A DNA stretch of 64,000 bases from Tomitella cavernea. GTDB lineage: Bacteria; Actinomycetota; Actinomycetes; Mycobacteriales; Mycobacteriaceae. Made by a program: the position numbers and the translations under genes. Below the pieces are notes generated by a model. It was given only the letters and a program-made list of their open reading frames with translations, did not search any database and was not told the origin of the DNA. The stretch is taken from NCBI RefSeq assembly GCF_016599145.1, contig NZ_JAENKO010000003.1, positions 62,001-126,000 of the forward strand. The letters are read 5' to 3'. Positions 39,668 to 49,036 of the stretch are shown here, in pieces; position 1 is the first letter of the stretch; every line of letters starts with the position of its first letter.

Positions 39668-41062
39668 TCAGGCCTGCCGCCCGCCCAGCTCGGCGGCGCG
39701 CCGGCGGATACGGTCGACGAACGTCGCGTCGGCGGCGAGCTCCGCGTCGAGCAGCGCGATCAGTGCGGTGACGGGGTCGTCCGCGTGGGCGGCGCTTCGC
39801 ACGGCCTCCGCGTGGGCGTCGGCCGGCAGCCGGTTACGCGTAGCGAGCACCGTCCAGGCGGCCAGGGGCACAACGCATCCGCGCGCGCTGCGCCCGGCGG
39901 CCCGTTCCTGCCGCGCGACGGGGATGATGCGCACGGCGAGTTTGCTCACGCCCTCCATCCCGATCTGGTGCAGGTGGTGGGCGATGCGCGGGTTGGCGAA
40001 GCGCGTGATCAGGGCGGTGCAGTAGTCCTCGGCCCGGAGCATCGCCGGCATTCCGCGGCGCGCCTCGGCCCAGAGCCCCTCGACGGCGTCCCGGCAGCCG
40101 CTGTCCGCGACGGCCTCGGCGACGGTGCCGTGGCCGCGAAGGATCCCGAGATACGCGAGCAGGCTGTGCGCGCCGTTGAGCAGCCATAGCTTGCGCTGCT
40201 CGAAGGGAGCGATGTCGGCGACGATCCGCGCGCCGGCGCTCTCCCAATCCGGGCGGCCGGCGGGGAACTCGCCGCTGAGGACCCAATCGGTGAACGGCTC
40301 GGCCACCACGGGGGCGGCGTCGGCGTAGCCGGTCAGTGCCACCGCGGCGGCGCGGTCGGCGTCGGTGGCACGCGGGGTGATGCGGTCGACGGAGGTCGAC
40401 ACGAACGCGACGTTCTCCGTCATCCAGTGTGCCAGCGCCGGATCCACCTCGTCGGCGAGGCACGTAAGCGCGCGGTGCACGAGGGCGCCGTTCGCGGGGA
40501 TGTTGTCGCAAGGCACGACGGCGATCGGTCCCGCCCCGCCGCGTCGCCGCGCCTCCAGCCCTGCGAGCAGCCGTCCCGGCGCCGTGGTCGGCGCGGCCGA
40601 CGCGGGCCCCGCGGACAGTCGGCGGAGGTCGGCGGCCACCGCCGGATCGTCGAGGTCGATCTCGCCGTCCGGCCGCAGGTGGTACCCGGGCTCGGTCACC
40701 GTCAGGGTCACGACCGCGGTCGCGGGTGCGGAAACGTGCACGCGGAACGCCGCCATGTTCGCGCCGTCGAGCGCCCTGCTGATGCTCGGCACGATGACGG
40801 CGCGGTCCTCGTCGTCGCCCCGCTCGATCAGGGTGTAGAGGCCGTCCTGGGCGGACAGTTCCGCGGCAGCCTGCGGCGACCGGCCGGTGAAGGCCGCGAT
40901 GCCCCATGCGGCGGCGTCGCTGCTGCGGTCCGTGTACCAGGCCTGGTGTGCACGATGGAAAGCGCCGAGGCCCATGTGCACGATGCGCACGGGCGGCGCC
41001 GGCGCGGCCACCGCGGCGCGGGTGAGCGGCGGTGCCACAGCGGGTGCTCCGGTGGGCGTCAC
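39668..41062 (-). CDS. uxuB: Fructuronate reductase / D-mannonate oxidoreductase
   Basis: The 464-residue member of the mannitol dehydrogenase family would reduce D-fructuronate to D-mannonate with NADH. The N-terminal Rossmann region is IVHMGLGAFHRAHQAWYTD (about 25-43). The family signatures VVPCDNIPANG, the region around VAFVSTSVDRITP, KLWLLNGAHSLLAYLG and the lysine-containing GVSKLAVRIIPV follow. The start is GTG 41062, overlapping the uxaC TGA in a GTGA arrangement, so translation is coupled. It is placed between isomerase and glucuronidase genes, in pathway order. Confidence 0.92.
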   Translation of the reverse strand: MTPTGAPAVAPPLTRAAVAAPAPPVRIVHMGLGAFHRAHQAWYTDRSSDAAAWGIAAFTGRSPQAAAELSAQDGLYTLIERGDDEDRAVIVPSISRALDGANMAAFRVHVSAPATAVVTLTVTEPGYHLRPDGEIDLDDPAVAADLRRLSAGPASAAPTTAPGRLLAGLEARRRGGAGPIAVVPCDNIPANGALVHRALTCLADEVDPALAHWMTENVAFVSTSVDRITPRATDADRAAAVALTGYADAAPVVAEPFTDWVLSGEFPAGRPDWESAGARIVADIAPFEQRKLWLLNGAHSLLAYLGILRGHGTVAEAVADSGCRDAVEGLWAEARRGMPAMLRAEDYCTALITRFANPRIAHHLHQIGMEGVSKLAVRIIPVARQERAAGRSARGCVVPLAAWTVLATRNRLPADAHAEAVRSAAHADDPVTALIALLDAELAADATFVDRIRRRAAELGGRQA

Positions 41063-42492
41063 AGCTTGAACACCTTCCGCGGCTGGGCGTCCACAAGGTC
41101 GTCGATGATCCGGTGGGCGGAGGCCTCGTCGAGCCGTCCCTCGGCGACGAGCCGGGCCAGGTAGGCCGCGTCGAGCCGCCGCGACATGTCGTGCCGCGCG
41201 GGGATCGAGAGGAAGGCCCGGGTGTCGTCGATGAACCCGGAGCTCCGGTAGAAGCCGGCGGTCTCGGTGGTGGCGGCGCGGAATCGGCCGACGGCGTCGG
41301 GCGCGTCGAGGAACCACCAGGGGGCGCCGATGTAGACGCTGGGGTAGAAGCCGGCGAGCGGTGCGATCTCCCGCGAGTACACGGTCTCGTCGACGGTGAA
41401 CAGCACCAAGTGGAAGTCGGGGGCGGTGCCGAACCGGCGCAGCAGCGGCTGCATCGACTGCACGTATTCGGTGCGCACGGGGATGTCGTGCCCCGTGTCC
41501 GGCCCATAGACCTGGAAGGTGTCGGTGCTGTGGTTGCGGTGCACGCCCGGGTGGACGGTCATCACCAGCCCGTCGTCGACGCTCATCCGCGCCATCTCGA
41601 ACAGCATGTGACCGGCGAACAGGCGCGCATCCGCGGCGGTACCGTCGCCGCGCAGCAGCGTGGTGAACAGCGCGGCCGCGTCGTCATGGTCCATCTCGAC
41701 GGTGAGCGGCTCGCGCACGCCGTGGTCCGCGGACACGGCGCCGTGGTCGAGGAAGTACCGCCGGCGCTCCCGCAGCGCGGCGAGGTAGCCGTCGTAGCTG
41801 GATTCGGGCGTGCCGTGCCGCTCGGCCAGGCGCGCGACCCGCTCGTGCCAGCCCGGAGTCGACGGGTCTAGGTAGGCGTCGGGGCGGAAGGTGGGGACGA
41901 CGCGGCCGCGGAATCCGGGATCGGCGGCGAGATCCCGGTGCGCGGCCAGGTCGTCGAGCGGGTCGTCGGTGGTGGCGAGCAGCGCGATGTCGAACCGATC
42001 GAACAGCGCGCGCGGGCGGAAGGCGTCGGTGGCGAGGTGCGTGTTTAGTCGGTCGAAGAGCGCGTCGGCGTTCACTGCGTTCGGCTGTTCGGTGATGCCG
42101 AACTCCGTCACGAACACGTCCCGCAGCCAGTAGGCGGAGGCCGTGCCGGCGAAGTGCCGCCAGTGCGAGCAGAACCGGCGCCACGCCTCCCGCGGCGGGG
42201 CGGCGGGGCGCGAGCCGTCGAGGGCGGGCACGCCGACCTCGTCGAGGGCGAAGCCGGACGCGTGCAGGAGGCGGGTGACGTAGTGATCGTGCCGCAGGAA
42301 CAGCTCGGTCGCGTCCGCGAACGGCTTGTCGTCCCGCAGGAGCGCGGCGGGCACGTGGCCGTGCGGCGAGAGGATGGGCCGCTGCGCGACCGCGCCGTAG
42401 AGCTCGCGCGCGATCCGGCGCGTGGCCGGATCGACGGGGAGGAGCCGGTCGGGATCCAGCTGCCATGTCGGCGTCGTCGCGTCGGTGACCAA
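41059..42492 (-). CDS. uxaC: Glucuronate isomerase
   Basis: UxaC isomerises D-glucuronate to D-fructuronate (and galacturonate to tagaturonate). The 477-residue protein has the family signatures PILSPHGHVP near the N-terminus, LRHDHYVTRLL, FDRFDIALLATTDDPLDDL, VVPTFRPDAYLDP, GLVMTVHPGVHRNH and PSVYIGAPWWFLDAPDA. The start is TTG at 42492, preceded by GGAAGG; no in-frame ATG or GTG lies nearby. A LacI-type operator is 16-31 bp upstream of the start. It is the first gene of the operon uxaC-uxuB-uidA-manD-gntK. Confidence 0.94.
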   Translation of the reverse strand: MVTDATTPTWQLDPDRLLPVDPATRRIARELYGAVAQRPILSPHGHVPAALLRDDKPFADATELFLRHDHYVTRLLHASGFALDEVGVPALDGSRPAAPPREAWRRFCSHWRHFAGTASAYWLRDVFVTEFGITEQPNAVNADALFDRLNTHLATDAFRPRALFDRFDIALLATTDDPLDDLAAHRDLAADPGFRGRVVPTFRPDAYLDPSTPGWHERVARLAERHGTPESSYDGYLAALRERRRYFLDHGAVSADHGVREPLTVEMDHDDAAALFTTLLRGDGTAADARLFAGHMLFEMARMSVDDGLVMTVHPGVHRNHSTDTFQVYGPDTGHDIPVRTEYVQSMQPLLRRFGTAPDFHLVLFTVDETVYSREIAPLAGFYPSVYIGAPWWFLDAPDAVGRFRAATTETAGFYRSSGFIDDTRAFLSIPARHDMSRRLDAAYLARLVAEGRLDEASAHRIIDDLVDAQPRKVFKL

Positions 42493-42507
42493 TGGCCTTC
42501 CTTACTT

Positions 42508-42523
42508 TGTCAATCGATTGCCA
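42508..42523 (-). promoter_or_regulatory. LacI-family operator in front of uxaC
   Basis: TGTCAATCGATTGCCA is a near-perfect palindrome with the CG centre typical of LacI-family sites. Its core CAATCGATTG (42511-42520) is exactly symmetric. It differs by one base from the ideal TGGCAATCGATTGCCA. It lies just upstream of the uxaC ribosome site. Confidence 0.75.
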
Positions 42524-42569
42524 AACTGTAATGACGGCGTCGGGGCACCGCCTGTCGCTATCCGGCCCG

Positions 42570-43640
42570 TCAGGTGCCGGGCGCCGGCCCCGTCGAGCCC
42601 CGCACCGTGAGGCGCGTCGTGAGATCCGCCCCGGTCACCCCGCTTGTCCCCTCCGCGGCGCCCGGGCCCGTCGGCACGCCGGGCGCGTCGCCGATGAGCG
42701 TGAGCACTTCGCCGATGGCCAGCTCGCCGATGCGCTCGTACGGTATCGAGACGGTCGTGAGCTTGGGCGAGGTGAAGTCGGAACCGAAGATGTCGTCGAA
42801 GCCGACGATGCTCACATCGCCGGGGACGTCCATGCCGCCCTCCTGCGCCTGCTGCATGAGGCCGATCGCCATGAGGTCGTTGTAGGCGATCGCCGCCGTC
42901 ACGCCCGCCGCGCGCACCCGCGTGAGCGCGGCGCGGCCGCCGTCGACCGTCGGCGGGTTCGGCCCGATCTCGACGACGTTCATGCCCAGCGCGACCGCCC
43001 TGTCGAGGATGAGCTCCCACCGGGCCCGGCTCATCCACGACCGTGCCGGGCCGGACAGGTACGCCACCGACCGGTGCCCCGCGTCGCGCAGGTGCTCGAG
43101 CGCCTCGCCCACCCCGGATTGCAGGTCGGGCACCACCGCCGGGATCGCCTCGACGCGGCGGTTGATCACCACAAGCGGTTTGCCCCCGGCGATGCGGCGG
43201 ATCTCGTCGTCGGTCATGCGCGTGGTCACCAGCACCAGCCCGTCGACGGACGGCGCCACCCGGCCCGCCGCCTGCAGCTCGCGCTCCCCCGACTCCTGCG
43301 ATTCGGCCAGCACCAGGGTGTATCCGCTGCGGCTCGCCGACTGCTCCGCACCGCGCATCAGGTCGAAGAACATCGGGTTGGTGAGGTCGGCGACCAGCAG
43401 GCCCAGCGTGCGGGTGCGCCCCGTCGGCAGCGCGCGCGCCATCGGGTTGACGCGGTAGTTCAGCTGCGCGGCGGCGTCGCGGATCTTCTTCTCGGTGCGT
43501 GCGCTGATGCGGCCGGGCTTCGTCAGCGCGCGCGATACGGTGGACGGGTTCACTCCGGCGAGATCGGCGATATCGTAAATCGTCGCCGCCGGGCGCGCCG
43601 CCACCGTTCCAGGCGCGGCGGTGCTGTCGTCCTCGCTCAT
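42570..43640 (-). CDS. LacI-family transcriptional regulator of the glucuronide locus
   Basis: The 356-residue LacI/GalR protein has an N-terminal helix-turn-helix and hinge (TIYDIADLAGVNPSTVSRAL, about residues 20-39, through YRVNPMARAL). The periplasmic-binding-protein-like effector domain begins at RTRTLGLLVADLTNPMFFDL. Late motifs are AYNDLMAIGLMQQAQEGGMDVPGDVSIVGFDD. The start is ATG 43640. The effector is not visible from sequence; glucuronate, fructuronate or an intact glucuronide are likely by context. The gene lies between GH79 and uxaC and has its own operator-overlapped promoter, so it probably represses itself and the flanking operons. Confidence 0.92.
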   Translation of the reverse strand: MSEDDSTAAPGTVAARPAATIYDIADLAGVNPSTVSRALTKPGRISARTEKKIRDAAAQLNYRVNPMARALPTGRTRTLGLLVADLTNPMFFDLMRGAEQSASRSGYTLVLAESQESGERELQAAGRVAPSVDGLVLVTTRMTDDEIRRIAGGKPLVVINRRVEAIPAVVPDLQSGVGEALEHLRDAGHRSVAYLSGPARSWMSRARWELILDRAVALGMNVVEIGPNPPTVDGGRAALTRVRAAGVTAAIAYNDLMAIGLMQQAQEGGMDVPGDVSIVGFDDIFGSDFTSPKLTTVSIPYERIGELAIGEVLTLIGDAPGVPTGPGAAEGTSGVTGADLTTRLTVRGSTGPAPGT

Positions 43641-43647
43641 ACGGGGA

Positions 43648-43686
43648 ATTGTAGACCTGCCCATCCCTGTTGGCAACCGATTGCCA
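43648..43686 (-). promoter_or_regulatory. lacI promoter with operator overlapping the -35 box
   Basis: On the minus strand, -35 TTGCCA (43671-43676) and -10 TACAAT (43648-43653) are 17 bp apart. The palindrome TGGCAACCGATTGCCA (43671-43686) covers the -35 box. The arrangement predicts autorepression. The -10 box lies 8 bp from the ATG, so the leader is very short. Confidence 0.7.
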
Positions 43687-43704
43687 CTCTTTCTTCACGG
43701 GCCG

Positions 43705-45231
43705 TCACTCGCATGCCGGATTGGCCGCATCGGGTTTCGCGAGGAACGTGATCGAGGCGGGGGCCAGCACCAGATCGCCCGCGTCGACGGGCTCGCCGGC
43801 CAGCTCCGGCATGGTGTCGTCGGCATCGAGCTCGAGGTGCCGCCCGTTGAGCCGAACACGGACGGAATCGAGCCGGTCCGCATCCAGCGTGTACCGCAGG
43901 GCATCGGCCGGAACAGCGAAGGTGCGGGACTGCTCACGATCGGTATTGAGGACGACAAGCGACACCCCGCCTGAAGCGTCGCGGTGGCTGTGCGCGTACA
44001 CCCGGACGCCGTCGACGCCGCTGTCGCCCGGATCCAGCACGATCCGCCCCATCAGACGCCGCCACAGCACGGCGGCCCAATAGTTGGGGCGCGGGGTGAA
44101 ATCGTCCTCGTCAAGTAGGGCGTAGTCGCTGGATTCCAGGGTGTTGTGCATGACCACCTGCACACCCTCCTGCGCCAGCCGGCCCAATTGGTCGACATAG
44201 CGGAACGTGTCCAGGAAGGTCCCCGCCCAGGGGTTCCCGCCGCACGCGCTCTCCGCGACCTCGGTGAGCCACAGCGGCTTGCCCGGTTCGTACTCGTCCC
44301 GCAGTCCGCTGTAGAACGTGCAGCTCGCGTGCGTGCGGTCCAGCCATGCCTCGGAGGTCGCGGCGTCCGGGGTGGTCTGCGGAAGCCCCATCGCCGCGCC
44401 ACGCTGTGACCCGGCCCCGTAGTGGTGGTAGGAGAACGCGTCGACACCCGGACCCGTCGCCGCGAGCATGTCGGAAGTCCGGAGCATCCCGGCGGATGGG
44501 AAGAGCTCGACGAACGCCTCGGAACCGTCGCCCCACTCCTCCGGGGAGTCGCCGACCGCACCCGAGCCCGGCCCGAGGACGACCATCTCCGGGGCGACAC
44601 GCTCGGCGAAGGCGGCGAAGGCCCGGAATTCCCGCCCGTAGTCGTCGGCGCTGTACCCCGCCGGAGCTCCCCCGAGAGGAGCGACGTTGGGTTCGTTCAT
44701 GAACTCCGCCGCCGCCACTCTCCCGCCGACCTCGCGCGTGAAGTCCAGCCATCTCTCCGCCAGCTCGGGCGTCCACCGGCCGGAGCCGTCGCGGGTCCCC
44801 CTGCTGATGGCGAACGACGTGACGATCTTCGCGTCCACGGCGTCCGCGAAGTCGAGGACTCCGCGCCACTGGTCGCGGGTCAGTACGCCCTTGAACCCCT
44901 CGGGGGCCTCCGCCGGCGGGGTGTCCGTGTCGGCGAAGTAGGTGGAGTTGGCCCACGTGCCGCTCACCCGGACGTAGGACGGCCCGAGCGCGGCGGCGAG
45001 CTTCCGCAACCGCGGCGCGGACAGGTCCCGCGGCGGCCGGTACTGGAACATGCCTGGGTCGACGCCGGCCGTCCCCTCGGCGTCCGGCGTCTCCGTGGAC
45101 GCTCCCGGTGCGGGACGTACCGCCTCGTAGGGCTTCCAGAAATTGCCTCCGGTCACTGCGACCATCTCGATGTTGTACGACTGGAAGCGCTCATCCACCG
45201 AACAGGTGCGCGCCAAACGCTGCAGATCCAC
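43705..45231 (-). CDS. Glycoside hydrolase family 79 beta-glucuronidase-like protein
   Basis: The 508-residue enzyme has no signal peptide and resembles GH79 (heparanase / beta-glucuronidase, clan GH-A). The acid/base Glu is E180 in AAEFMNEPNV and the nucleophile is E324 in LWLTEVAES. HHYG, VSGTWANSTYF and a C-terminal beta domain (YALLDEDDFTPRPNYWAAVLWRRLMG) also fit. It would cleave glucuronides, perhaps of a different linkage or aglycone than the GH2 enzyme in the same locus. The start is GTG at 45231 with an AGGGA-type site upstream. It lies downstream of the importer genes and upstream of lacI. Confidence 0.85.
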   Translation of the reverse strand: MDLQRLARTCSVDERFQSYNIEMVAVTGGNFWKPYEAVRPAPGASTETPDAEGTAGVDPGMFQYRPPRDLSAPRLRKLAAALGPSYVRVSGTWANSTYFADTDTPPAEAPEGFKGVLTRDQWRGVLDFADAVDAKIVTSFAISRGTRDGSGRWTPELAERWLDFTREVGGRVAAAEFMNEPNVAPLGGAPAGYSADDYGREFRAFAAFAERVAPEMVVLGPGSGAVGDSPEEWGDGSEAFVELFPSAGMLRTSDMLAATGPGVDAFSYHHYGAGSQRGAAMGLPQTTPDAATSEAWLDRTHASCTFYSGLRDEYEPGKPLWLTEVAESACGGNPWAGTFLDTFRYVDQLGRLAQEGVQVVMHNTLESSDYALLDEDDFTPRPNYWAAVLWRRLMGRIVLDPGDSGVDGVRVYAHSHRDASGGVSLVVLNTDREQSRTFAVPADALRYTLDADRLDSVRVRLNGRHLELDADDTMPELAGEPVDAGDLVLAPASITFLAKPDAANPACE

Positions 45232-45337
45232 TTCTCCCGCTTTCCCTACGACGTGATTCCGTAAAACTCGACTACGGCCGATTCACAAAGCTGCGCGACC
45301 ACCGAACCGGCCGCGCGTTCATCGCCTCGGCGTTCGA

Positions 45338-46222
45338 TCAATGCGCCTGCACGGCGGCGCTTTCCGTATTCTGTTCGTCGATCAGCCGGCGACGGTGCGC
45401 CCGCCGTTCGCGCTGCCGGTCCGGATCGGCCACCGGCGAGGCCAGCAGCAGCCGCCGCGTGTACGGATGGCTCGGGCTGCCGGTGACCGTCGCCGCGAGG
45501 CCTTGCTCGACGATCGTGCCCGCACGCATCACCGCGACGCGGTGGCTGATGTGCCGGACCACGTCGAGATCATGCGAGATGAACAGGTATGCCACGCCGG
45601 TTTCACGGCGGATCTCCAACAGCAGGTCCAGTACTTTCGCCTGCGTCGACAGGTCGAGAGCGCTGACGGGTTCGTCGCACACGATGAGCTTCGGGCGCAC
45701 GGCGAGGGCCCGCGCGATGGCGACGCGCTGCCGCTGCCCGCCGCTGAACTCCCGCGGCAACCGATTGATCGCATCCTGTGGAAGGCCGACCTGGTCCAGC
45801 ACCTCGCGCACGCGGCTCCGGGCCGCCGCCTTCTCCTGCCCCTGGACCGTCAGCGGCTCCGACAGGATGTCGCCGATGGTCATGGACGGATTGAGCGAGG
45901 TGTACGGGTCCTGGAAGACCACCTGCAGGTCGCGGCTCAGCGCGCGCCGGGTCCTCCTGTCCGCGCGGGTGATGTCCACACCGTCGAACCGGATGGTGCC
46001 GCCGGTGATCCGCGTCAGCCCCAGGATCGCCCGCCCCAAGGTGGTCTTGCCCGAGCCCGACTCCCCCACCAGCCCCAGCGTTTCACCGGTATCGATCGTG
46101 ACGTCGATATCGGTCAACGCCCGGAAAGGCTTGGCCCGGGAACCTTTACCGGGATAGTCGACGACGAGCCGGTCCACCCCGAGAAGCCGTTCACCGGTTC
46201 CGGCGCGCTTATCTGCTAGCAC
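45338..46222 (-). CDS. ABC transporter ATP-binding protein, Dpp/Opp type (DppF-like)
   Basis: The 294-residue ATPase has Walker A GESGSGKTTLG, Q-loop VVFQDPYTSLNPSMTIGDIL, the signature FSGGQRQRVAIARAL, Walker B LIVCDEPVSALD and switch FISHDLDVV. The oligopeptide/dipeptide-type C-terminus (GSPSHPYTRRLLLASP) is present. The start is GTG 46222, overlapping the preceding fusion gene by 7 bp. With the ATPase half of that fusion it would form the nucleotide-binding pair of the importer. Context suggests glucuronides or glucuronate-containing oligosaccharides as cargo; Dpp-type systems for sugars are known, so this is plausible inference. Confidence 0.92.
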   Translation of the reverse strand: MLADKRAGTGERLLGVDRLVVDYPGKGSRAKPFRALTDIDVTIDTGETLGLVGESGSGKTTLGRAILGLTRITGGTIRFDGVDITRADRRTRRALSRDLQVVFQDPYTSLNPSMTIGDILSEPLTVQGQEKAAARSRVREVLDQVGLPQDAINRLPREFSGGQRQRVAIARALAVRPKLIVCDEPVSALDLSTQAKVLDLLLEIRRETGVAYLFISHDLDVVRHISHRVAVMRAGTIVEQGLAATVTGSPSHPYTRRLLLASPVADPDRQRERRAHRRRLIDEQNTESAAVQAH

Positions 46223-48069
46223 AGGTCCGCCTCCGCCACACTCGAAGCCGCCGGACGGACGACGGGTTCCTCACCGATCGTGGTGCTCAGCATCGTCATC
46301 GGCTCCTTTCCTTCCAGCACCGCCCCGAGCAACGTCCGCGTGTATTCCGCAGCGGGCGACCGCAGGACGTCGCGTACATCGCCGGATTCGACGATGCGGC
46401 CGTTCTGCATGACGGCGACCCGGTCGCACAGGTCTGCGACGACGCCGAAGTCGTGGGTGACCAATACGACGGCCATGTTCCTGCGCTGCTGCAGATGCCG
46501 GAGGAGATCGAGCACGTCCGCCTGCACGGTCACGTCCAGCGCCGTCGTGGGTTCGTCGGCTATGAGCAGGTCCGGGTTACAGCTCACGGCGCCCGCGATC
46601 AGGACGCGCTGCGCCATACCGCCGGACACCTCGTGCGGGTATGCCTCGAACGTCCTCGCCGGATCCGGGATCCCCACCTCCGCCAACTGCTCCAGGGCCT
46701 TCGCCTTGGCCTCCCGCCTGGAGACCTTCAGCACCTTCACCATCGGACGCACCAGCTGGTAGCCGATCGTGAAGTTCGGGTCGAGATTGCTCATCGGCTC
46801 CTGCGGGATGTACGCGATCCGACTGCCGCGTATGTCCTCCCACGCCTTGCCGCGACGGTGGTCCGAATCGGGTGCCACCAGAGTCCGCTCGTCGAAGACG
46901 ACCCGCCCTCCGGTGATCATCGCTTCGTCGGGGAGCAGACCCAGCAGCGCGTACGCCGTCTGGGTCTTCCCGGAACCCGACTCGCCGACGAGGCCGAGAA
47001 CCTCGCCGCGGTCCACATGCAGCGACACGTCCTGGACGACCTGCTTCGTCGTGCGGTCCGGTCGCGGATACCCGATTCCAAGGCACGAGACGGACAGAAG
47101 GTGGTTGGCGGCCGGCGGCGCGGGCACGGCACCGGCGACCCCGCCGTCGCTCCGGGCCTTGCGCACCTTGCGCCGTGTCGACGGAGCCTGGGGCTTGTCC
47201 TCCAGCGCATCCCGGACGGCGTTGCCGAGCAGCACGAAGGCCGCCACCGTGACCGTGATCGCGACCGCGGGCCACACCGCCAGCATCGGGTCACGGTAGA
47301 TGTTCGTGAACCCCTCGCTCAGCATCAGCCCCCACGTGGCCGACAGCCCGTCGCCCAGTCCCAGGTAGTCCAGGATCGCCTGCACGCCGATGGCGATGCC
47401 GCAGAGGATGGCCGCCTGAATGACCAGCGGTGCGCGCACCACGACGAGGATGTGACGCCTCACGATCGTCGCGTCGCTCAGTCCCGACACCCGCGCCGCG
47501 TCCACGTAGAGCTCGCCCCGGACGCTCTGCACCGCGGTGTACGTCAACCGGAACATCGCGGGCGACATCAAGATGCCGAGGGCGGCCATCGACACCCACA
47601 CGCTCTTGCCCAGTGAAGCGCTCACCGCCAGGAGGACGATGATCGCCGGGAGGGACAGCAGGACGTTGTTGATCCAGTTCGCCGCCGAGTCCAGGGCGCC
47701 TCCGAAGTAGCCGGCGACGAGGCCCGACGGAACGCCGATGACGATGGCCACGACCGTCGCCAGCGCTGCCGCGATCAGAGTGGTCCTGCTGCCGACGATG
47801 AGGCGGCTGAGAACGTCGCGCCCCGCACTGTCGGTGCCCAGCCAGTGGGAGCCGCTCATCGGCTGCAGCGCATTCTGGAGGTCCACCTGGTCGGGGTCCA
47901 GCGGGGCCAGCCACTGCCCGAACACCGCCGCCACGACCACGATCCCCAGGATCACGAGCGCGATCGCGCCCATCGGGTTGCGGGCAAGGCGCTTCAACAG
48001 GCTCGCATCGTGGGCGTCGCTCACCGCGGTGCGAGCGGCCTGCACATCCTCTTCTGTAGTACTGCTCAC
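46216..48069 (-). CDS. ABC transporter permease-ATPase fusion (DppC-DppD type)
   Basis: This 617-residue protein joins an inner-membrane permease to an ATPase. The permease half (about 20-290) has the EAA-type loop around ELYVDAARVSGLSDATIVRRHIL and the N-terminal LARNPMGAIALVILGIVVVAAVFGQWLAP typical of DppC. After an Arg/Lys-rich linker (about 290-320) comes the ATPase with Walker A GESGSGKTQTA, YIPQEPMSNLDPNF, signature VSGGMAQRVLIAGA and Walker B LLIADEPTTALD. Such fusions occur in actinobacteria. The start is GTG 48069, overlapping the DppB-like stop as GTGA; a TTG 27 bp upstream is less likely. Confidence 0.92.
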   Translation of the reverse strand: MSSTTEEDVQAARTAVSDAHDASLLKRLARNPMGAIALVILGIVVVAAVFGQWLAPLDPDQVDLQNALQPMSGSHWLGTDSAGRDVLSRLIVGSRTTLIAAALATVVAIVIGVPSGLVAGYFGGALDSAANWINNVLLSLPAIIVLLAVSASLGKSVWVSMAALGILMSPAMFRLTYTAVQSVRGELYVDAARVSGLSDATIVRRHILVVVRAPLVIQAAILCGIAIGVQAILDYLGLGDGLSATWGLMLSEGFTNIYRDPMLAVWPAVAITVTVAAFVLLGNAVRDALEDKPQAPSTRRKVRKARSDGGVAGAVPAPPAANHLLSVSCLGIGYPRPDRTTKQVVQDVSLHVDRGEVLGLVGESGSGKTQTAYALLGLLPDEAMITGGRVVFDERTLVAPDSDHRRGKAWEDIRGSRIAYIPQEPMSNLDPNFTIGYQLVRPMVKVLKVSRREAKAKALEQLAEVGIPDPARTFEAYPHEVSGGMAQRVLIAGAVSCNPDLLIADEPTTALDVTVQADVLDLLRHLQQRRNMAVVLVTHDFGVVADLCDRVAVMQNGRIVESGDVRDVLRSPAAEYTRTLLGAVLEGKEPMTMLSTTIGEEPVVRPAASSVAEADLC

Positions 48070-49007
48070 GAGACTCTCGCTTTCGGATTGAGCCAACCGA
48101 CTGCCAGGTCCACGAGCAGGTTGATGACCACCACCAGGATGACCGTGTAGACGACGACCCCCATGAGGACCGGCATGTCGCCGCGCGTCGTCGATTCCAG
48201 CGCGAGGAAGCCGATGCCGGGCAGAGCGAATATCTGCTCGATCACGACCACGCCGCCCAGGATCGAGATGAAGTGCAACGACAACACGGTGAGGCCGGCG
48301 GGGCTAGCGCCGCGCAGTGCGTGGCGGAACAGCACTTCGGACGATCCCAGCCCGCGGCTGCGGAGCGTGCGGATGTAATCCATTTCCAGCACCTTGATCG
48401 TCGAGCTGCGCACCTGCTGCGCGGTCGACGCCACGCCACTCACCGCCAGTGCCAGCACCGGCAGCGTGATCGACGCCGCCCACAGCCCCGGCCCGTCCGA
48501 CCAGCGTGCGTAGCCCGTCGCGGGGAACCACCGTAGCCTGATCGCGAAGACGGACACGATCACGATGGCGACGACGAACTGCGGTACGGCCGTACCGGCG
48601 ATCGACACCACCTGCAGGCCCCGGTCCACCCATCCGCGCCGGACGGCCGCAGCGACACCGATCAGCACGGAGACGATCGCGACCACGATGATCGTCACGA
48701 GCACCACCGACATGGTCGCCGGCAACCTGCTCATGATGCTGTCGGTCACCGACCTGCCGCTGAACCATGACGCCCCGAACTGCCCCTGCAGCGCGTCCTT
48801 CAGCCAGTCCCAGTAACGGCTCATCAGGGGCTGATCGAGGCCCAGCTCCTTCTTTTTGAGCTCCACCTGGTCGGCCGTCGCATTATCGCCCAGGATTTCC
48901 CTGGCGACGTTGGCCGACGAGAAGTACAGGAGAAAGAAGGTGACTGTCGACACAGCGAACAGGACGACGACGCCGGAGGCCAATCGTCGGGTAATGAACG
49001 AGATCAT
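48066..49007 (-). CDS. ABC transporter permease, DppB type
   Basis: The 313-residue permease has about six membrane segments. The N-terminal MISFITRRLASGVVVLFAVSTVTFFLLYF and the EAA-loop segment MDYIRTLRSRGLGSSEVLFRHALRGA are typical of DppB/OppB. The C-terminal LPGIGFLALESTTRGDMPVLMG also fits. It would pair with the permease half of the fusion protein to form the channel. It starts at ATG 49007, 29 bp after the binding-protein stop, in the same operon. Confidence 0.93.
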   Translation of the reverse strand: MISFITRRLASGVVVLFAVSTVTFFLLYFSSANVAREILGDNATADQVELKKKELGLDQPLMSRYWDWLKDALQGQFGASWFSGRSVTDSIMSRLPATMSVVLVTIIVVAIVSVLIGVAAAVRRGWVDRGLQVVSIAGTAVPQFVVAIVIVSVFAIRLRWFPATGYARWSDGPGLWAASITLPVLALAVSGVASTAQQVRSSTIKVLEMDYIRTLRSRGLGSSEVLFRHALRGASPAGLTVLSLHFISILGGVVVIEQIFALPGIGFLALESTTRGDMPVLMGVVVYTVILVVVINLLVDLAVGWLNPKARVS

Positions 49008-49036
49008 CGATACTCCATCAGTCCGCCACCGTGCCG

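Noticed and set aside
36342-40025. 1227-codon plus-strand open frame
   Set aside because: It is antisense to manD, uidA and uxuB, all of which have clear catalytic motifs; the long frame is a shadow.
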